A DNA stretch of 64,000 nucleotides from positions 1 through 64,000 of the forward strand of contig CAYRRM010000010.1 of the NCBI GenBank assembly GCA_964426675.1, read 5' to 3'. The notes below the pieces were generated by a model. That model saw only the letters and a list, made by a program, of their open reading frames with translations. It had not been told where the DNA came from and made no database searches. Below, one piece after another: positions 1-8,570 of this stretch. The stretch comes from DYMC01 sp035406705. Its GTDB lineage: Bacteria; Verrucomicrobiota; Lentisphaeria; Victivallales; GWF2-50-93. The translations under genes were made by a program, and so were the position numbers. The number at the start of each line of letters is the position of its first letter. The first letter of the stretch is position 1.

Positions 1-8
1 AAAACAAT

Positions 9-734
9 ATGAAAAAACTCTCTTCCAAACAAGCTCTATTTACACTGATCGAACTATTAGTGGTAATTGCTATAATAAGTATCCTCGCTTCATTACTTCT
101 TCCTGCCTTACAAAGAGCGAGATTTAGCGCAACAACCATCTCTTGCATGAACAATATGAAACAGATAGGAAATGCTAGCACAATGTATTCTAATGATTAT
201 AATGAATATTTCACTATTTGTAATGAATCTATTAATAGAAGATGGACTAATTCTTGGGTTTTAGGGCAATACCTGAATAATAAAAATACAACTGCAATAG
301 ATAAAAATTGCAAAGTTTTGTTTTGCCCGTCAGCAAGTGGGTTGGCTATTTCAAATATTGGAACTACCTATTATTCTGGAGGATATGGAATTCATGTTTA
401 TCTTTCTGGTGCATTTGGTACCGCTGGACCAGTAAAGTTAACCAGAATTGTTAGCCCATTTTCTAAATTGGCAGCTTTTGTTGATGGCATGGGAGACCGT
501 TGGTTTTATGGCTTTAGTGGAGAATACTTCTATTATTATGACGATGCATCGAACTGGATTGATATATGGAATCCAAATTCCAATGGTTCAAAGTTTAATT
601 ATTCCAAAAGGCATAATAGAAATCCAGGTTCAGTGAATGGATTATGTAATGTACTGTTTGTAGATGGTCACGTTGAGGGGTTTCCTGACTTACACAATGC
701 ATATAATTATGGGCAAATAACTCATATATATTAA
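9..734 (+). CDS. Type II/IV secretion pseudopilin-like protein (prepilin N-terminus, DGH C-terminal motif)
   Basis: 241 aa. After a short basic leader comes the class III prepilin motif FTLIELLVVIAIISILASLL (residues about 11-30): cleavage before Phe, Glu at mature position 5, then the hydrophobic helix. The C-terminus has a His followed by NVLFVDGHVEGF, the H-X-DG signature of large pseudopilin families in Lentisphaerota and Planctomycetota. The protein should be processed by a prepilin peptidase and sit at the inner membrane or in a pseudopilus. No secretion ATPase or peptidase gene is nearby, so the partner is unknown. The gene lies at the window edge and converges with queC. Sure of the family, unsure of the role. 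Confidence 0.85.
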   Translation: MKKLSSKQALFTLIELLVVIAIISILASLLLPALQRARFSATTISCMNNMKQIGNASTMYSNDYNEYFTICNESINRRWTNSWVLGQYLNNKNTTAIDKNCKVLFCPSASGLAISNIGTTYYSGGYGIHVYLSGAFGTAGPVKLTRIVSPFSKLAAFVDGMGDRWFYGFSGEYFYYYDDASNWIDIWNPNSNGSKFNYSKRHNRNPGSVNGLCNVLFVDGHVEGFPDLHNAYNYGQITHIY

Positions 735-790
735 CAAAGCAAATTTTATGAATGATTCATTATAAAAAAACAGTGTAATAGATCTGGCTT

Positions 791-1471
791 TTAGTTTGTT
801 TTTTCGTTATAAAATAGCTCTTTAGCTCTTTTGCGAATTTCGCAACTATCGCATTTACCGCATGGTTTTCCTTTTGGTGATGGATCGTAACAACTTATAG
901 TTTCTGATGGAGAAATTCCAAATGAACTTGCGAGTTTAAATATTTCAGACTTTTTTAAATTCTGCAAGGGAGTTTGTATTTTTATCTTTTTATTTGAAAC
1001 GCCCGTTTTTGTTCCGAGATTTACTGTTTTCTCAAAAGCCCTTATAAATTGTGGTCTGCAATCAGGATATCCTGAATAATCAAGACTATTAACACCGATA
1101 AAAACTTCCCGAATAGCCTTTGCTTCCGCATAAGCACAAGCTATTGATAGAAAAATTAAATTTCTAGCAGGAACATATGTAACCGGTATTCCTGGTTTTA
1201 ATCCACTTTTTGGAACGTCAATATTACTACTCGTAAGGGCTGAACCTCCCCATTTCCTCATATTAAGCTTTATTATTAGATGCTCTTTTACACCAAACTT
1301 TTTCGCGATTTTCGCGGCATATTTTAATTCCACTTTATGTCTTTGATTATAGTCAAAACTAATAGCATAACATTGATACCCTTTAGATTTCGCATAAGCA
1401 AGGCAGGTCGCAGAATCAAGCCCTCCGCTTAAAAGAATTACCGCTTTTTTTACATCATTTTCCTTTGACAT
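791..1471 (-). CDS. queC: 7-cyano-7-deazaguanine synthase QueC
   Basis: 226 aa, normal for QueC. It converts 7-carboxy-7-deazaguanine to preQ0 with ATP and ammonia in queuosine biosynthesis. The N-terminal PP-loop LLSGGLDSATC binds ATP. Near the C-terminus four cysteines (C-YDPSPKGKP-C-GK-C-DS-C) form the structural zinc site. The start overlaps the end of queE by 17 bases, so the genes are probably co-transcribed and translationally coupled. Two copies of the dispersed palindrome lie inside the gene. The assignment is secure. Confidence 0.95.
   Translation of the reverse strand: MSKENDVKKAVILLSGGLDSATCLAYAKSKGYQCYAISFDYNQRHKVELKYAAKIAKKFGVKEHLIIKLNMRKWGGSALTSSNIDVPKSGLKPGIPVTYVPARNLIFLSIACAYAEAKAIREVFIGVNSLDYSGYPDCRPQFIRAFEKTVNLGTKTGVSNKKIKIQTPLQNLKKSEIFKLASSFGISPSETISCYDPSPKGKPCGKCDSCEIRKRAKELFYNEKTN
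831..845. repeat. Dispersed palindrome copy 1 (in queC)
   Basis: Full 15-base TTGCGA-ATT-TCGCAA. In the queC sense it lies in the second phase and encodes Cys-Glu-Ile-Arg inside the zinc-site region. Confidence 0.85.
1305..1315. repeat. Dispersed palindrome copy 2 (in queC)
   Basis: Core GCGA-TTT-TCGC; encodes Ala-Lys-Ile-Ala in queC. Confidence 0.8.
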
Positions 1472-2126
1472 TATTTCCCCATATTATTTTGTGAAGCTGA
1501 ACAGCAAAAATCGTAGAAATTTTATCTTTTATCATCCACGACGCAAGATCTGAATATTTCATATATTTTCTTACCGGACTAAAAAATATTTTATCTGTTC
1601 GTTTAAAAAGATTATATTTGCGTATTATTCTTTTTGCATAATTATAATCTTTTCTACTGGCTATAACAAATTTAATTTCATCATTTTTAGATATTTTTGC
1701 GAAATTCGCAAAATGCATTTTTTTATGTTCACCGCTTGATGGACATTTGCAATCCATGATTATTTTGACTTTTTCTGGAAGATTTTTTATTGGAATTGAA
1801 CCGTTAGTTTCAATTAGAACATCAATACCAATATTCAGGAGTTTTCTGCACAATTCTGGAGTATGAGGATTAAGAAGTGGTTCTCCGCCAGTTATCTCTG
1901 CGATTTTAGCAAGGGATTTCTTTGCTTTTGTTACAATTTCATCTACAGATAAATAATATTTTGGAAAAAAGGCATGTTTGCTGTCACACCATGAACATCT
2001 GAGATTGCATCCAGCAAGTCTAATGAAGAAACAATATCTTCCCGAGTATGAAGATTCTCCCTGAATGCTTGAAAAAATTTCTGAAATTGCGATTTTCGCA
2101 GAAGTAATTTTTTTTCTTTTCAACAT
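1455..2126 (-). CDS. queE: 7-carboxy-7-deazaguanine synthase QueE (radical SAM)
   Basis: 223 aa. A radical SAM enzyme that contracts the ring of 6-carboxy-tetrahydropterin to 7-carboxy-7-deazaguanine. The cluster motif is C40-NLR-C44-SW-C47; ISEIFSSIQGES at the N-terminus and ITGGEPLL (SAM-binding GGE) are typical of QueE. It lies between queD (11-base gap) and queC (overlap) in the preQ0 operon. Two copies of the dispersed palindrome encode AKIA (residues 10-13) and ANFA, so the element has been tolerated within a core enzyme. Confidence 0.95.
   Translation of the reverse strand: MLKRKKITSAKIAISEIFSSIQGESSYSGRYCFFIRLAGCNLRCSWCDSKHAFFPKYYLSVDEIVTKAKKSLAKIAEITGGEPLLNPHTPELCRKLLNIGIDVLIETNGSIPIKNLPEKVKIIMDCKCPSSGEHKKMHFANFAKISKNDEIKFVIASRKDYNYAKRIIRKYNLFKRTDKIFFSPVRKYMKYSDLASWMIKDKISTIFAVQLHKIIWGNNVKGK
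1697..1711. repeat. Dispersed palindrome copy 3 (in queE)
   Basis: Full 15-base TTGCGA-AAT-TCGCAA; encodes Ala-Asn-Phe-Ala in queE. Confidence 0.85.
2087..2100. repeat. Dispersed palindrome copy 4 (in queE)
   Basis: TTGCGA-TTT-TCGCA; encodes Ala-Lys-Ile-Ala near the QueE N-terminus. Confidence 0.85.
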
Positions 2127-2137
2127 TATATTCGTAA

Positions 2138-2506
2138 CTACTCGTAATAAGATGCCGTTGAATCTGTAGATTCTGAAATAGATACCCTCGAAACTTTCAA
2201 GTTATCATCATTTATTATGTTCGAAATTTCGCGATAAATGAATTTTGCGAGAACTTCGCTGGTCGGATTTACATTATTGAACTGGGGTAATTCATTCAAA
2301 TTGGAATGATCAAGAGAACTAACAACCTCATCAAGAGTTTTTTTTAGTTTTCTAAAATCTAACGCAATCCCGATTTCGTCCAATTTTTTTGCCTGGACAA
2401 TAACTTTCACCTGCCAGTTATGACCATGAAGCTTTGAGCAATCTCCTTTATAATGTTTAAGTTGATGGGCGGCTGAAAAATTTTTAGTAATTTCTATTTC
2501 AAACAT
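2138..2506 (-). CDS. queD: 6-carboxy-tetrahydropterin synthase QueD
   Basis: 122 aa, the usual QueD/PTPS length. It makes 6-carboxy-5,6,7,8-tetrahydropterin from dihydroneopterin triphosphate, the step before QueE. Zinc ligands are His in FSAAH and the pair in LHGHNW; the catalytic Cys is in GDCSKLHGH. First of the three preQ0 genes on this strand. GTP cyclohydrolase I and QueF are not in the window. Confidence 0.93.
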   Translation of the reverse strand: MFEIEITKNFSAAHQLKHYKGDCSKLHGHNWQVKVIVQAKKLDEIGIALDFRKLKKTLDEVVSSLDHSNLNELPQFNNVNPTSEVLAKFIYREISNIINDDNLKVSRVSISESTDSTASYYE

Positions 2507-2514
2507 AAAAATTT

Positions 2515-3126
2515 TTAATTTTTGTTAGTTTTATCTGTATCAGAGTAAATTTTTGCATAAAACTCTTTTATCTTTTCGGCTGGAGCAAGGAGTATCCCTG
2601 TTTCAGGGAAGAGTTTTGGATCAGTTAATGGCTTATCTTTTAACTTTACAAACGGAACAGAAACAGAATCTTTTGTGTTTAGCAGATTGAACTGAAGGGT
2701 ATATCTCAACGGTTGATTTGCAGGTGGCATTTGGACTCTAAATAAAAGAGTAAATATATTATTTTGAAGAGCATTTTCATAAATCCATTTTGACGAATCA
2801 AAATCACCATCTTTTTCGCGAATTGCAACACAAGGAAATTCCTGTCCAGAAGAGTCTTTCAATACATAATCATATATGCTTATATTTCTGCCCGTATCCA
2901 GATTAACTATAATTGCTGCATAGCCAACATCCATAGTTACTTTGCTTGGAGGAGCATAAGGATCAATATTTTTTACAAGTCTTCCAACAGATTCTCCTGG
3001 TATTAGTTCAGCTGCCAGGATTCTACCTGAACGAAAACGCAGAGAAAAATCTTCTTCTTCGGAATGTAATAAAATCCCTGCAAGAAAAATACTAATAATA
3101 ACTAAAAAACTCCTTTTAATAAGCAT
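2515..3126 (-). CDS. Secreted protein of unknown function
   Basis: 203 aa from the ATG at 3126. An in-frame ATG at 3141 exists, but only the 3126 start has a Shine-Dalgarno (GGAG, 9 bases upstream), and it places a clean signal peptide (MLIKRSFLVIISIFLAGILL) at the N-terminus. The rest is a probable beta-rich domain with no motif I recognise; Asp/Pro-rich turns and a late lysine-rich end are visible. It lies 8 bases upstream of queD, so it may be co-transcribed with queDEC by position only. Probably periplasmic or surface-located; function unknown. Confidence 0.7.
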   Translation of the reverse strand: MLIKRSFLVIISIFLAGILLHSEEEDFSLRFRSGRILAAELIPGESVGRLVKNIDPYAPPSKVTMDVGYAAIIVNLDTGRNISIYDYVLKDSSGQEFPCVAIREKDGDFDSSKWIYENALQNNIFTLLFRVQMPPANQPLRYTLQFNLLNTKDSVSVPFVKLKDKPLTDPKLFPETGILLAPAEKIKEFYAKIYSDTDKTNKN

Positions 3127-3262
3127 AATAAGAAGCTCCATTTCAAAATTTGAACAACAACTATTAAAATAACCCGTTTTTTTTATATTAAAAGTCCTTT
3201 TTCATAAAATAATAAAATGTCTTCTCACGTAAAATTTGAAACAATTGTGAAAAATTATGTCT

Positions 3263-3308
3263 TTGAAAAATAAAAAAAATAAATTATATTAGAGAAAATA
3301 TAGGGGGA
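3263..3308 (+). promoter_or_regulatory. Putative sigma-70-type promoter and RBS of the alcohol dehydrogenase gene
   Basis: TTGAAA at 3263-3268 and TATATT at 3285-3290 with a 16-base spacer, followed by the Shine-Dalgarno AGGGGGA at 3302-3308, six bases before the ATG at 3314. Reasonable match to the -35/-10 consensus, but the surrounding sequence is very A/T-rich so a chance match is possible. Confidence 0.4.
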
Positions 3309-3313
3309 ATGTT

Positions 3314-4603
3314 ATGGGTTCTGAATTGCTAAAGCAGGCTTCATTACTTATCAGGGAATATACTTCAGGCTCTTATCTTTTCGAAACATCGTGCACAGAT
3401 CAAATTGGCAAAATCCTTGCTGATTTTGGTGAAGGAAAGAAAATTTCACTGGTTATGAGTGATATTGAAGAAGAGTGGGCAAAAAAACTGCATGATAAAG
3501 TAAAACTTTCATTTGCTACAAATGGCCTTTCATTCCATGGTGGAATTATCAGGGGTGCTAATTCCGATGCTCTCGTAGAAGATGTTTTCAGAATTACATC
3601 ATTATTGGAAGAATGGGAGCCAGATATTATTGTAATTATAGGCAGTGGTAATGCAATAAGTGCAGGAAAATTTGCAACTCTTTATTGGAAATTAAAATCA
3701 AAGTTCCCGTCAATTCAGGATTATGAACAACCTAATATAATTTCTGATATGTTCAAAAAAATAGAAAAACACATCCCGCCAATAGTAGCTTTTAATACTT
3801 CAATTTCTACTTCTCATATAGATTGTTTTGCTGATATATATTTTTCTCCAGAAAAAAGAATTATCCATCTGGAAGATCCCGTCTTAAGACCTTTAAAATC
3901 GTTTTTTGATCCGCGATGGACAATGACTCTTCCATCTGAACGTGTAAAAGAAGCAGCTATGGATGCATTTTCACATTGTATAGAAACTTATATGACCTAT
4001 TCAGGCGAATATGAGGAATATCTTGAGTATTGTTGCCTCACAGCAATTTCTCTTATACTGGAGTTTTTAGATCTTTCAGCTGATAATGACAATGTTGAAG
4101 CAAGGGCTGCTATAGGAATGGCTTCTGATATTGGAGCAATATCTCTTATGACGGCAAGGGCCAATTGTGGACATTTAATATCTGACTTTTGCCATGCTAT
4201 TCATCAGAAACATTCAATAATTTGTTCTGTTTTAAATCCGTATTTCATGATTATGTATTCCTCGTCAAATGGTGAAAAACTTGCGAAAATCGCAAAAGTT
4301 TTTTCTCTTTTTGGATATAATGTATCAGAATCTTCAGAATCTCCACGTATACTTTCTGAGTCGCTTGCTGAGGTAATTTTTGATTTTTATCGAAAACAAA
4401 AAATTCCAGTAAAACTATCTGAAATATCCGGATTTTCAGAGGAAAGACTTGATGAACTGATAGATATAGCTAGAAAAGAGCTCGCAAAGTCAGGATTTAA
4501 ACAACTACCCGTGGATATTAATCTTATAAATGCAACAAAATACCTTCGGCTTCTTTTCGAAGCAGCTTTCCTTGGAGATTACTCTTTAATCATGTCACCT
4601 TGA
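3314..4603 (+). CDS. Iron-containing alcohol dehydrogenase family protein
   Basis: 429 aa, slightly longer than the usual 380-400. The N-terminal half is a nucleotide-binding domain (DIIVIIGSGNAISAGK resembles the family's GGGS...D motif). The metal-site half is clear: AMDAFSHCIETY supplies Asp and His ligands, and CGHLISDFCHAIHQKHS supplies the later histidines. The usual TGTGSE strip is replaced by NTSISTSH, so substrate or cofactor use may differ from classic members. Monocistronic, with its own candidate promoter and strong RBS. One dispersed palindrome encodes AKIA near residue 325. Substrate unknown; could also be a glycerol-dehydrogenase-like or sugar-phosphate member. Confidence 0.8.
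   Translation: MGSELLKQASLLIREYTSGSYLFETSCTDQIGKILADFGEGKKISLVMSDIEEEWAKKLHDKVKLSFATNGLSFHGGIIRGANSDALVEDVFRITSLLEEWEPDIIVIIGSGNAISAGKFATLYWKLKSKFPSIQDYEQPNIISDMFKKIEKHIPPIVAFNTSISTSHIDCFADIYFSPEKRIIHLEDPVLRPLKSFFDPRWTMTLPSERVKEAAMDAFSHCIETYMTYSGEYEEYLEYCCLTAISLILEFLDLSADNDNVEARAAIGMASDIGAISLMTARANCGHLISDFCHAIHQKHSIICSVLNPYFMIMYSSSNGEKLAKIAKVFSLFGYNVSESSESPRILSESLAEVIFDFYRKQKIPVKLSEISGFSEERLDELIDIARKELAKSGFKQLPVDINLINATKYLRLLFEAAFLGDYSLIMSP
4281..4295. repeat. Dispersed palindrome copy 5 (in alcohol dehydrogenase)
   Basis: Full TTGCGA-AAA-TCGCAA; encodes Ala-Lys-Ile-Ala. Confidence 0.85.
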
Positions 4604-4975
4604 AATATACTATAAAGAAAAAAAAATCAATTTATGACTATTAGAGTTTTTTTTAGCAAGTATTAACAGGAATGATTTTTCCATATTTTTCCCGGATATT
4701 TTTATAGTAGCTTAAGAAATTCTTGAAGGTTTTTGTTTTAAGTGAATTAAGGGCTAAATCGAGTGTAAAAAATCAAATTATTGAAAGTAAGATTATAAAT
4801 TCTTCTATTAGATTTAGTATAATTGAAAATATTGCAACTTTATCCAATAATTGATTCTTATTCTTCATCAGAGGAGTTTTTATACAGATTTTTATTCATC
4901 GAATCTTGAAGAATAAAATATTCCAGATAAGGTAATAAGAGCACTAACTGAAAGATAGAAAATAAAAGGAACTGT
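4604..4975. other. Non-coding gap, nothing recognised
   Basis: 372 bases of A/T-rich sequence between the dehydrogenase and the sulfatase. No ORF with coding character, tRNA or convincing terminator. It presumably holds the sulfatase promoter; only the weak RBS (AAAAGGAACTG before the ATG at 4976) is clear. Confidence 0.5.
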
Positions 4976-6361
4976 ATGAAACCTAATTTTATTTTTATTC
5001 TTGCTGATGATATGGGATATGGTGATTTTGGAGCAATTAATGGGGGGCTTTCAAAAACCCCTACACTTGACCAGCTGATGTCCGAATCTACCTGTTTTAC
5101 ACAACATTATACAGCTTCACCAGTTTGTAATCCATCACGAGCCTGTCTACTAACAGGACGTTACCCACATCGGACAGGTTCAATTGATACTCTCGAATGG
5201 CGTGGATTGGAAAGACTCGCTCTTCGTGAGGTAACTCTTGCAGACTTACTAAAAACAGCAGGATACAAAACTGGTCTTATTGGAAAATGGCACCTTGGTG
5301 CTTTTGATATGCGTTATCATCCTTTAAGACGAGGATTTGATGAGACAGTATGTTTTAGAGGTGGTATGCACGACTATTACAACTGGCGTCTTGAATTTAA
5401 TGAGACAATTGTAAGAGCTGATGGGCGTTATCTTACCGATGTATGGACAGAGGAGGCTGTGAAATTTATAAAAAGGCATCGTAAGGAACCTTTTTTTCTG
5501 CATCTTACTTATAATGCGCCACATACGCCGCTTCAAGCTCCAGATGATGAAGTGCTACCGTTTCTTGAAACTGGTAAATTTAACAAAGCTGTAAGCAAAT
5601 TGTATGGCATGATTAAACGAATGGATTCAGGAATTGCACGAGTACTTAAAACAGTTCGTAAATGTGGACTAGAGAATAACACGGTTATAATGTTTACAAG
5701 TGATAATGGCCCTCAATTCGGAGGGGAAGGGGAAGATTGCTTGGATCGATTTAACTGTCAATTCCGCGGTGCCAAATGTTCCGTATATGAAGGAGGGGTT
5801 AGAGTGCCAATGATATTGAAATGGTCTGGTGAAGTAAGGGAGAATTATCAAATAAACGAAATGGTACATTTTAGCGATTGGTTTCCTACGATTCTCTCAA
5901 TGGCAGGTTTAACAGTTCCAAGAGGCCTCAAGATAGATGGAGTTGATATTTTACCACTTATTCGTGGGGATAAAGGAAAGGTATGTACAAAGCGATTCTG
6001 GCAATGGAATCGTTATACTCCTATTATTAGCTGTAATGCCGCAGTAAGAGATGGAGAATGGAAACTTGTGCGACCTGCTATTCCAGAAGCAATGAAAGCT
6101 CCTTGCTGTGATCCATGGCTTCGAATTTCCATGTACGAGCCCGAACGTATTATCGAACATGGTCTTGTTACTGATCCTGAGCCAGTCCGTGAACTTTCCA
6201 ATCCTCCTCCACCAGAACTTTACAATATCCATAAAGATCCTCTTGAGACTGTAAATATGGCTGATCAATATCCAGATATTGTACATAGACTTCTCCGAGA
6301 TTTAGAAAATTGGTTTGAAGATGTTGAACAAGAACGAGCAACGATTCAAGATAAATGGTAA
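4976..6361 (+). CDS. Sulfatase (arylsulfatase family), formylglycine type
   Basis: 461 aa. Hydrolyses sulfate esters, probably from sulfated glycans. The metal-binding ILADDMGYGD sits at the N-terminus; the modification motif C51-NPSR-A-LLTGRYPHRTG is the CxPSR type whose Cys becomes formylglycine; GKWHLG and TSDNGP follow. The C-terminal part (LYNIHKDPLETVNMAD) is typical of S1 family members. No signal peptide: the protein begins directly at MKPNFIFILADD, so it looks cytoplasmic and may act on imported oligosaccharides. It is a lone gene. A maturase (anSME or FGE) is needed but not in the window. Confidence 0.93.
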   Translation: MKPNFIFILADDMGYGDFGAINGGLSKTPTLDQLMSESTCFTQHYTASPVCNPSRACLLTGRYPHRTGSIDTLEWRGLERLALREVTLADLLKTAGYKTGLIGKWHLGAFDMRYHPLRRGFDETVCFRGGMHDYYNWRLEFNETIVRADGRYLTDVWTEEAVKFIKRHRKEPFFLHLTYNAPHTPLQAPDDEVLPFLETGKFNKAVSKLYGMIKRMDSGIARVLKTVRKCGLENNTVIMFTSDNGPQFGGEGEDCLDRFNCQFRGAKCSVYEGGVRVPMILKWSGEVRENYQINEMVHFSDWFPTILSMAGLTVPRGLKIDGVDILPLIRGDKGKVCTKRFWQWNRYTPIISCNAAVRDGEWKLVRPAIPEAMKAPCCDPWLRISMYEPERIIEHGLVTDPEPVRELSNPPPPELYNIHKDPLETVNMADQYPDIVHRLLRDLENWFEDVEQERATIQDKW

Positions 6362-6748
6362 ATTAAAGAAGAAAAAAAATCATTGACAATTTATAACATT
6401 TTTATATTGGAATAGTTATAATTTCTCAACTGATTGAAGCGCAAATGTAGATTGAAACTAACTTTGCTCATTTTATAAATAATTGAATAATATAAGAAAA
6501 CACAGGTATTTTTTTGGGGACTATGATTTTTTACGAAGGTCACAACATTCAAGAAGTTATTTTTTCGCATTTTTTAGGAGAACAAAGGCATTGTAGATTA
6601 GCTTGCTATCTTCAACTTACAGTAGGGCACGTCTCGAACCCTCATTGCTAATCATACAGGCTCCCTGAAATTATGCAGGTTAGGATCTGAATGAAGCTCA
6701 TACGAGTGCCTTCAGGAAATAATGAAAGCTTAAAAAAATCCAGGATAA
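6362..6748. other. Convergent intergenic region with a structured, G+C-richer segment
   Basis: 387 bases between the convergent sulfatase and epimerase genes. Bases 6620-6716 are less A/T-rich than the surroundings and hold nested inverted repeats on the + strand: GGCA-CGT-CTCG (6626-6636) against CGAG-TGCC (6703-6710), CCTG (6664-6667) with CAGG (6676-6679), and ATGA/TCAT (6691-6701). CCTGAA (6664-6669) can alternatively pair with TTCAGG (6711-6716). Could be a small structured RNA or decayed element. No recognised Rfam-type signature; see rejected list for SRP RNA and tRNA. Confidence 0.3.
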
Positions 6749-8281
6749 TTATAATTCTCTTCTTTTTATACCTAGTTCTGAAAGGTGTTTTGTGAAATGT
6801 TCATCAAGTTTTTGAATATACAATTTCTCGTTTTCATCAAGTGTTTGAAAAAAATCAGAACGAATATTTTTATCATTTAAGATTGCTCCATAAGTAATAT
6901 GAAGAAGCTGTCGTGATTCATTGAAATTTAAATAGTCAGGTAGGCTTTGATCTGGCAAAGAGTCTATATCTGTTATCTTTAAAATATCTGTAGTTACGTG
7001 ATAAAATTTTTTTGCCTCGTCAAATGAATTAATAGCTTTTTTGTGGATAACTCTATATAGAGATGGATTCTCAATTGCAATAACTTTTAATGCTTCGAGC
7101 CAGCTTGTGCCGGCAGTTTTCAGATGGAATTTATTTTTTGTTAATTCTCCAATAATTGGGAAAACCGAAAACTTATCACTTCCTGAGTGTATAGAAATTT
7201 TATATGTTCCATAATGTCTTGCGAGTTCCGCATGCTTATGGAAATCCTCTTTAAATTTTTTTGTATTGCCTATATAGTCAATAGCTTTTTGAAATTCACC
7301 TACAAAACGAGGAGCGATGGAAACAAAATCAATATTCTTTGCTATCAGTTCATTTACGATGAAAAAGTGATCCTCAATATCAGTGGGGGTTGTAGTTTCA
7401 TCTATTGATATCTCAATATCTACATTTTCATTTTTCCTTTTACGAATATATTTAGCATGCCTGCATGCCAACTCTATAGCATCATAATAGATTAACGCAT
7501 TTCTTTTTGCCTTAATTTTAGATATATTAAAATTGAAAGAAGTAGTTATTACATTTCTATTGAAATAAGTTTCTTTGATTCTTTCCTTAACTTCAAAAGG
7601 AAGTTTTTCAAATTCATTTTCCACTTCTGAATCACTGCATAATGAATATTTTGGCTTCATTGCATCAGATAAATCAAGAGTAATCATTGTAAAACCAGCA
7701 TTGAGAGCTGAATCAATATCTTCTATGTTTTTTAGGTGATCACCATCTGCTCCAAAATCCTCTCTGAAATCAGATTGAAATACCATAAAAGTAACATCAT
7801 CTAAAACATCAGTATAGGTTCTTCCTGTAAGTGAAAGTTCGCGCATTGATTGTTGAGCTAGAACAGGAGATATTTCAAACTTTTTTATAGCGGAGATATG
7901 CCCTAAAGTGGCTCTTCCTAACCGATCGCCAAATCCCATAGTTGTTTTTTTCTTCTTAAGAGAAACTGGAGATGTCCAGGCAAACAATTGCCTGATTTTT
8001 ATAGCATTTTCGTTTGATAACGGACATTTTAAAGCGAAAAAGCCGGCATCCTCATGTAATTTTCCTGAAAAATTAGCAATAATTCCTTTCTTTTTACTTG
8101 AAACTATAAAAAGAAACTTTGATTTTTTTTCTCTGGCAATCATTAATAAGCCATCACCCGCCTGGTGTACTGAAGAAGGATAAATAAAAATATTCTTATC
8201 TGTCTGCGATAAAAGTTCTTTTCTTATATCCTCTTCTGAGAGTTTTATAAGTTCTCTAAATTTTTTCAAAAGATTTTTCAT
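6749..8281 (-). CDS. Tagaturonate epimerase-like protein (UxaE family)
   Basis: 510 aa. Resembles the UxaE family, which interconverts D-tagaturonate and D-fructuronate in hexuronate catabolism. Family landmarks in order: GFGDRLGRAT, AQQSMRE, TGRTYTDVLDD, FGADGDHL, ISIDETTTPT, KISIHSGSDKFSV, HLKTAGTSWLEA, LLHITYG. Metal and substrate ligands are likely in DGDHL, DETTTP and HSGSDK, by analogy. Cytoplasmic, no signal peptide. Transcribed alone, converging with the sulfatase; other uronate genes (uxaB/uxaC) are absent, so the true substrate could be another ketouronate. Confident of the family, moderately of the reaction. Confidence 0.85.
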   Translation of the reverse strand: MKNLLKKFRELIKLSEEDIRKELLSQTDKNIFIYPSSVHQAGDGLLMIAREKKSKFLFIVSSKKKGIIANFSGKLHEDAGFFALKCPLSNENAIKIRQLFAWTSPVSLKKKKTTMGFGDRLGRATLGHISAIKKFEISPVLAQQSMRELSLTGRTYTDVLDDVTFMVFQSDFREDFGADGDHLKNIEDIDSALNAGFTMITLDLSDAMKPKYSLCSDSEVENEFEKLPFEVKERIKETYFNRNVITTSFNFNISKIKAKRNALIYYDAIELACRHAKYIRKRKNENVDIEISIDETTTPTDIEDHFFIVNELIAKNIDFVSIAPRFVGEFQKAIDYIGNTKKFKEDFHKHAELARHYGTYKISIHSGSDKFSVFPIIGELTKNKFHLKTAGTSWLEALKVIAIENPSLYRVIHKKAINSFDEAKKFYHVTTDILKITDIDSLPDQSLPDYLNFNESRQLLHITYGAILNDKNIRSDFFQTLDENEKLYIQKLDEHFTKHLSELGIKRREL

Positions 8282-8570
8282 TAGATCTACCCTTTTCCTG
8301 TTTAATAAGAGAAATCCACTTTATATAGGTCGTTATTTTTTAATTATATACAAATAACAGAGACAAATTTATGTTTTATATGCTCTTGTATAAAAAACAA
8401 CCAATTCAAATCTTAGCTTTTCAAATACATCTCCAGTATCTATATATAAATTTATTTTTCCAATATATAATCCCTACAGAAATAAACCTAAAAAAATTAG
8501 CAAAATAAAAAATTATCAAATTGCCCACAGAATAAATTGATATAATTTTTTTTTTAGAAAAAACGCTTTA

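Noticed and set aside
748..760. ATGAA-TGA-TTCAT hairpin as terminator between the pseudopilin and queC
   Set aside because: Only five A/T-rich pairs and no T run directly after the stem on either strand; too weak.
2222..2235. CGAAATTTCGCGA in queD as another palindrome copy
   Set aside because: The inner palindrome differs (CGAAATTTCG, even length) and lacks the GCGA-NNN-TCGC core.
5324..6286. Open frames on the - strand across the sulfatase gene
   Set aside because: They are antisense shadows without RBS or protein-like composition.
6620..6660. tRNA T-arm-like GGGTTCGAGAC on the - strand
   Set aside because: The T-stem cannot pair and no cloverleaf, anticodon arm or acceptor stem is found.
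6640..6716. Possible SRP (4.5S) RNA on the + strand, from a CAGGTTAGG...TGAATGAAGC strip
   Set aside because: It resembles the SRP domain IV loop at about two thirds of positions, but the tetraloop closing pairs do not form and GAACCC is separated from AGG by a long stretch.
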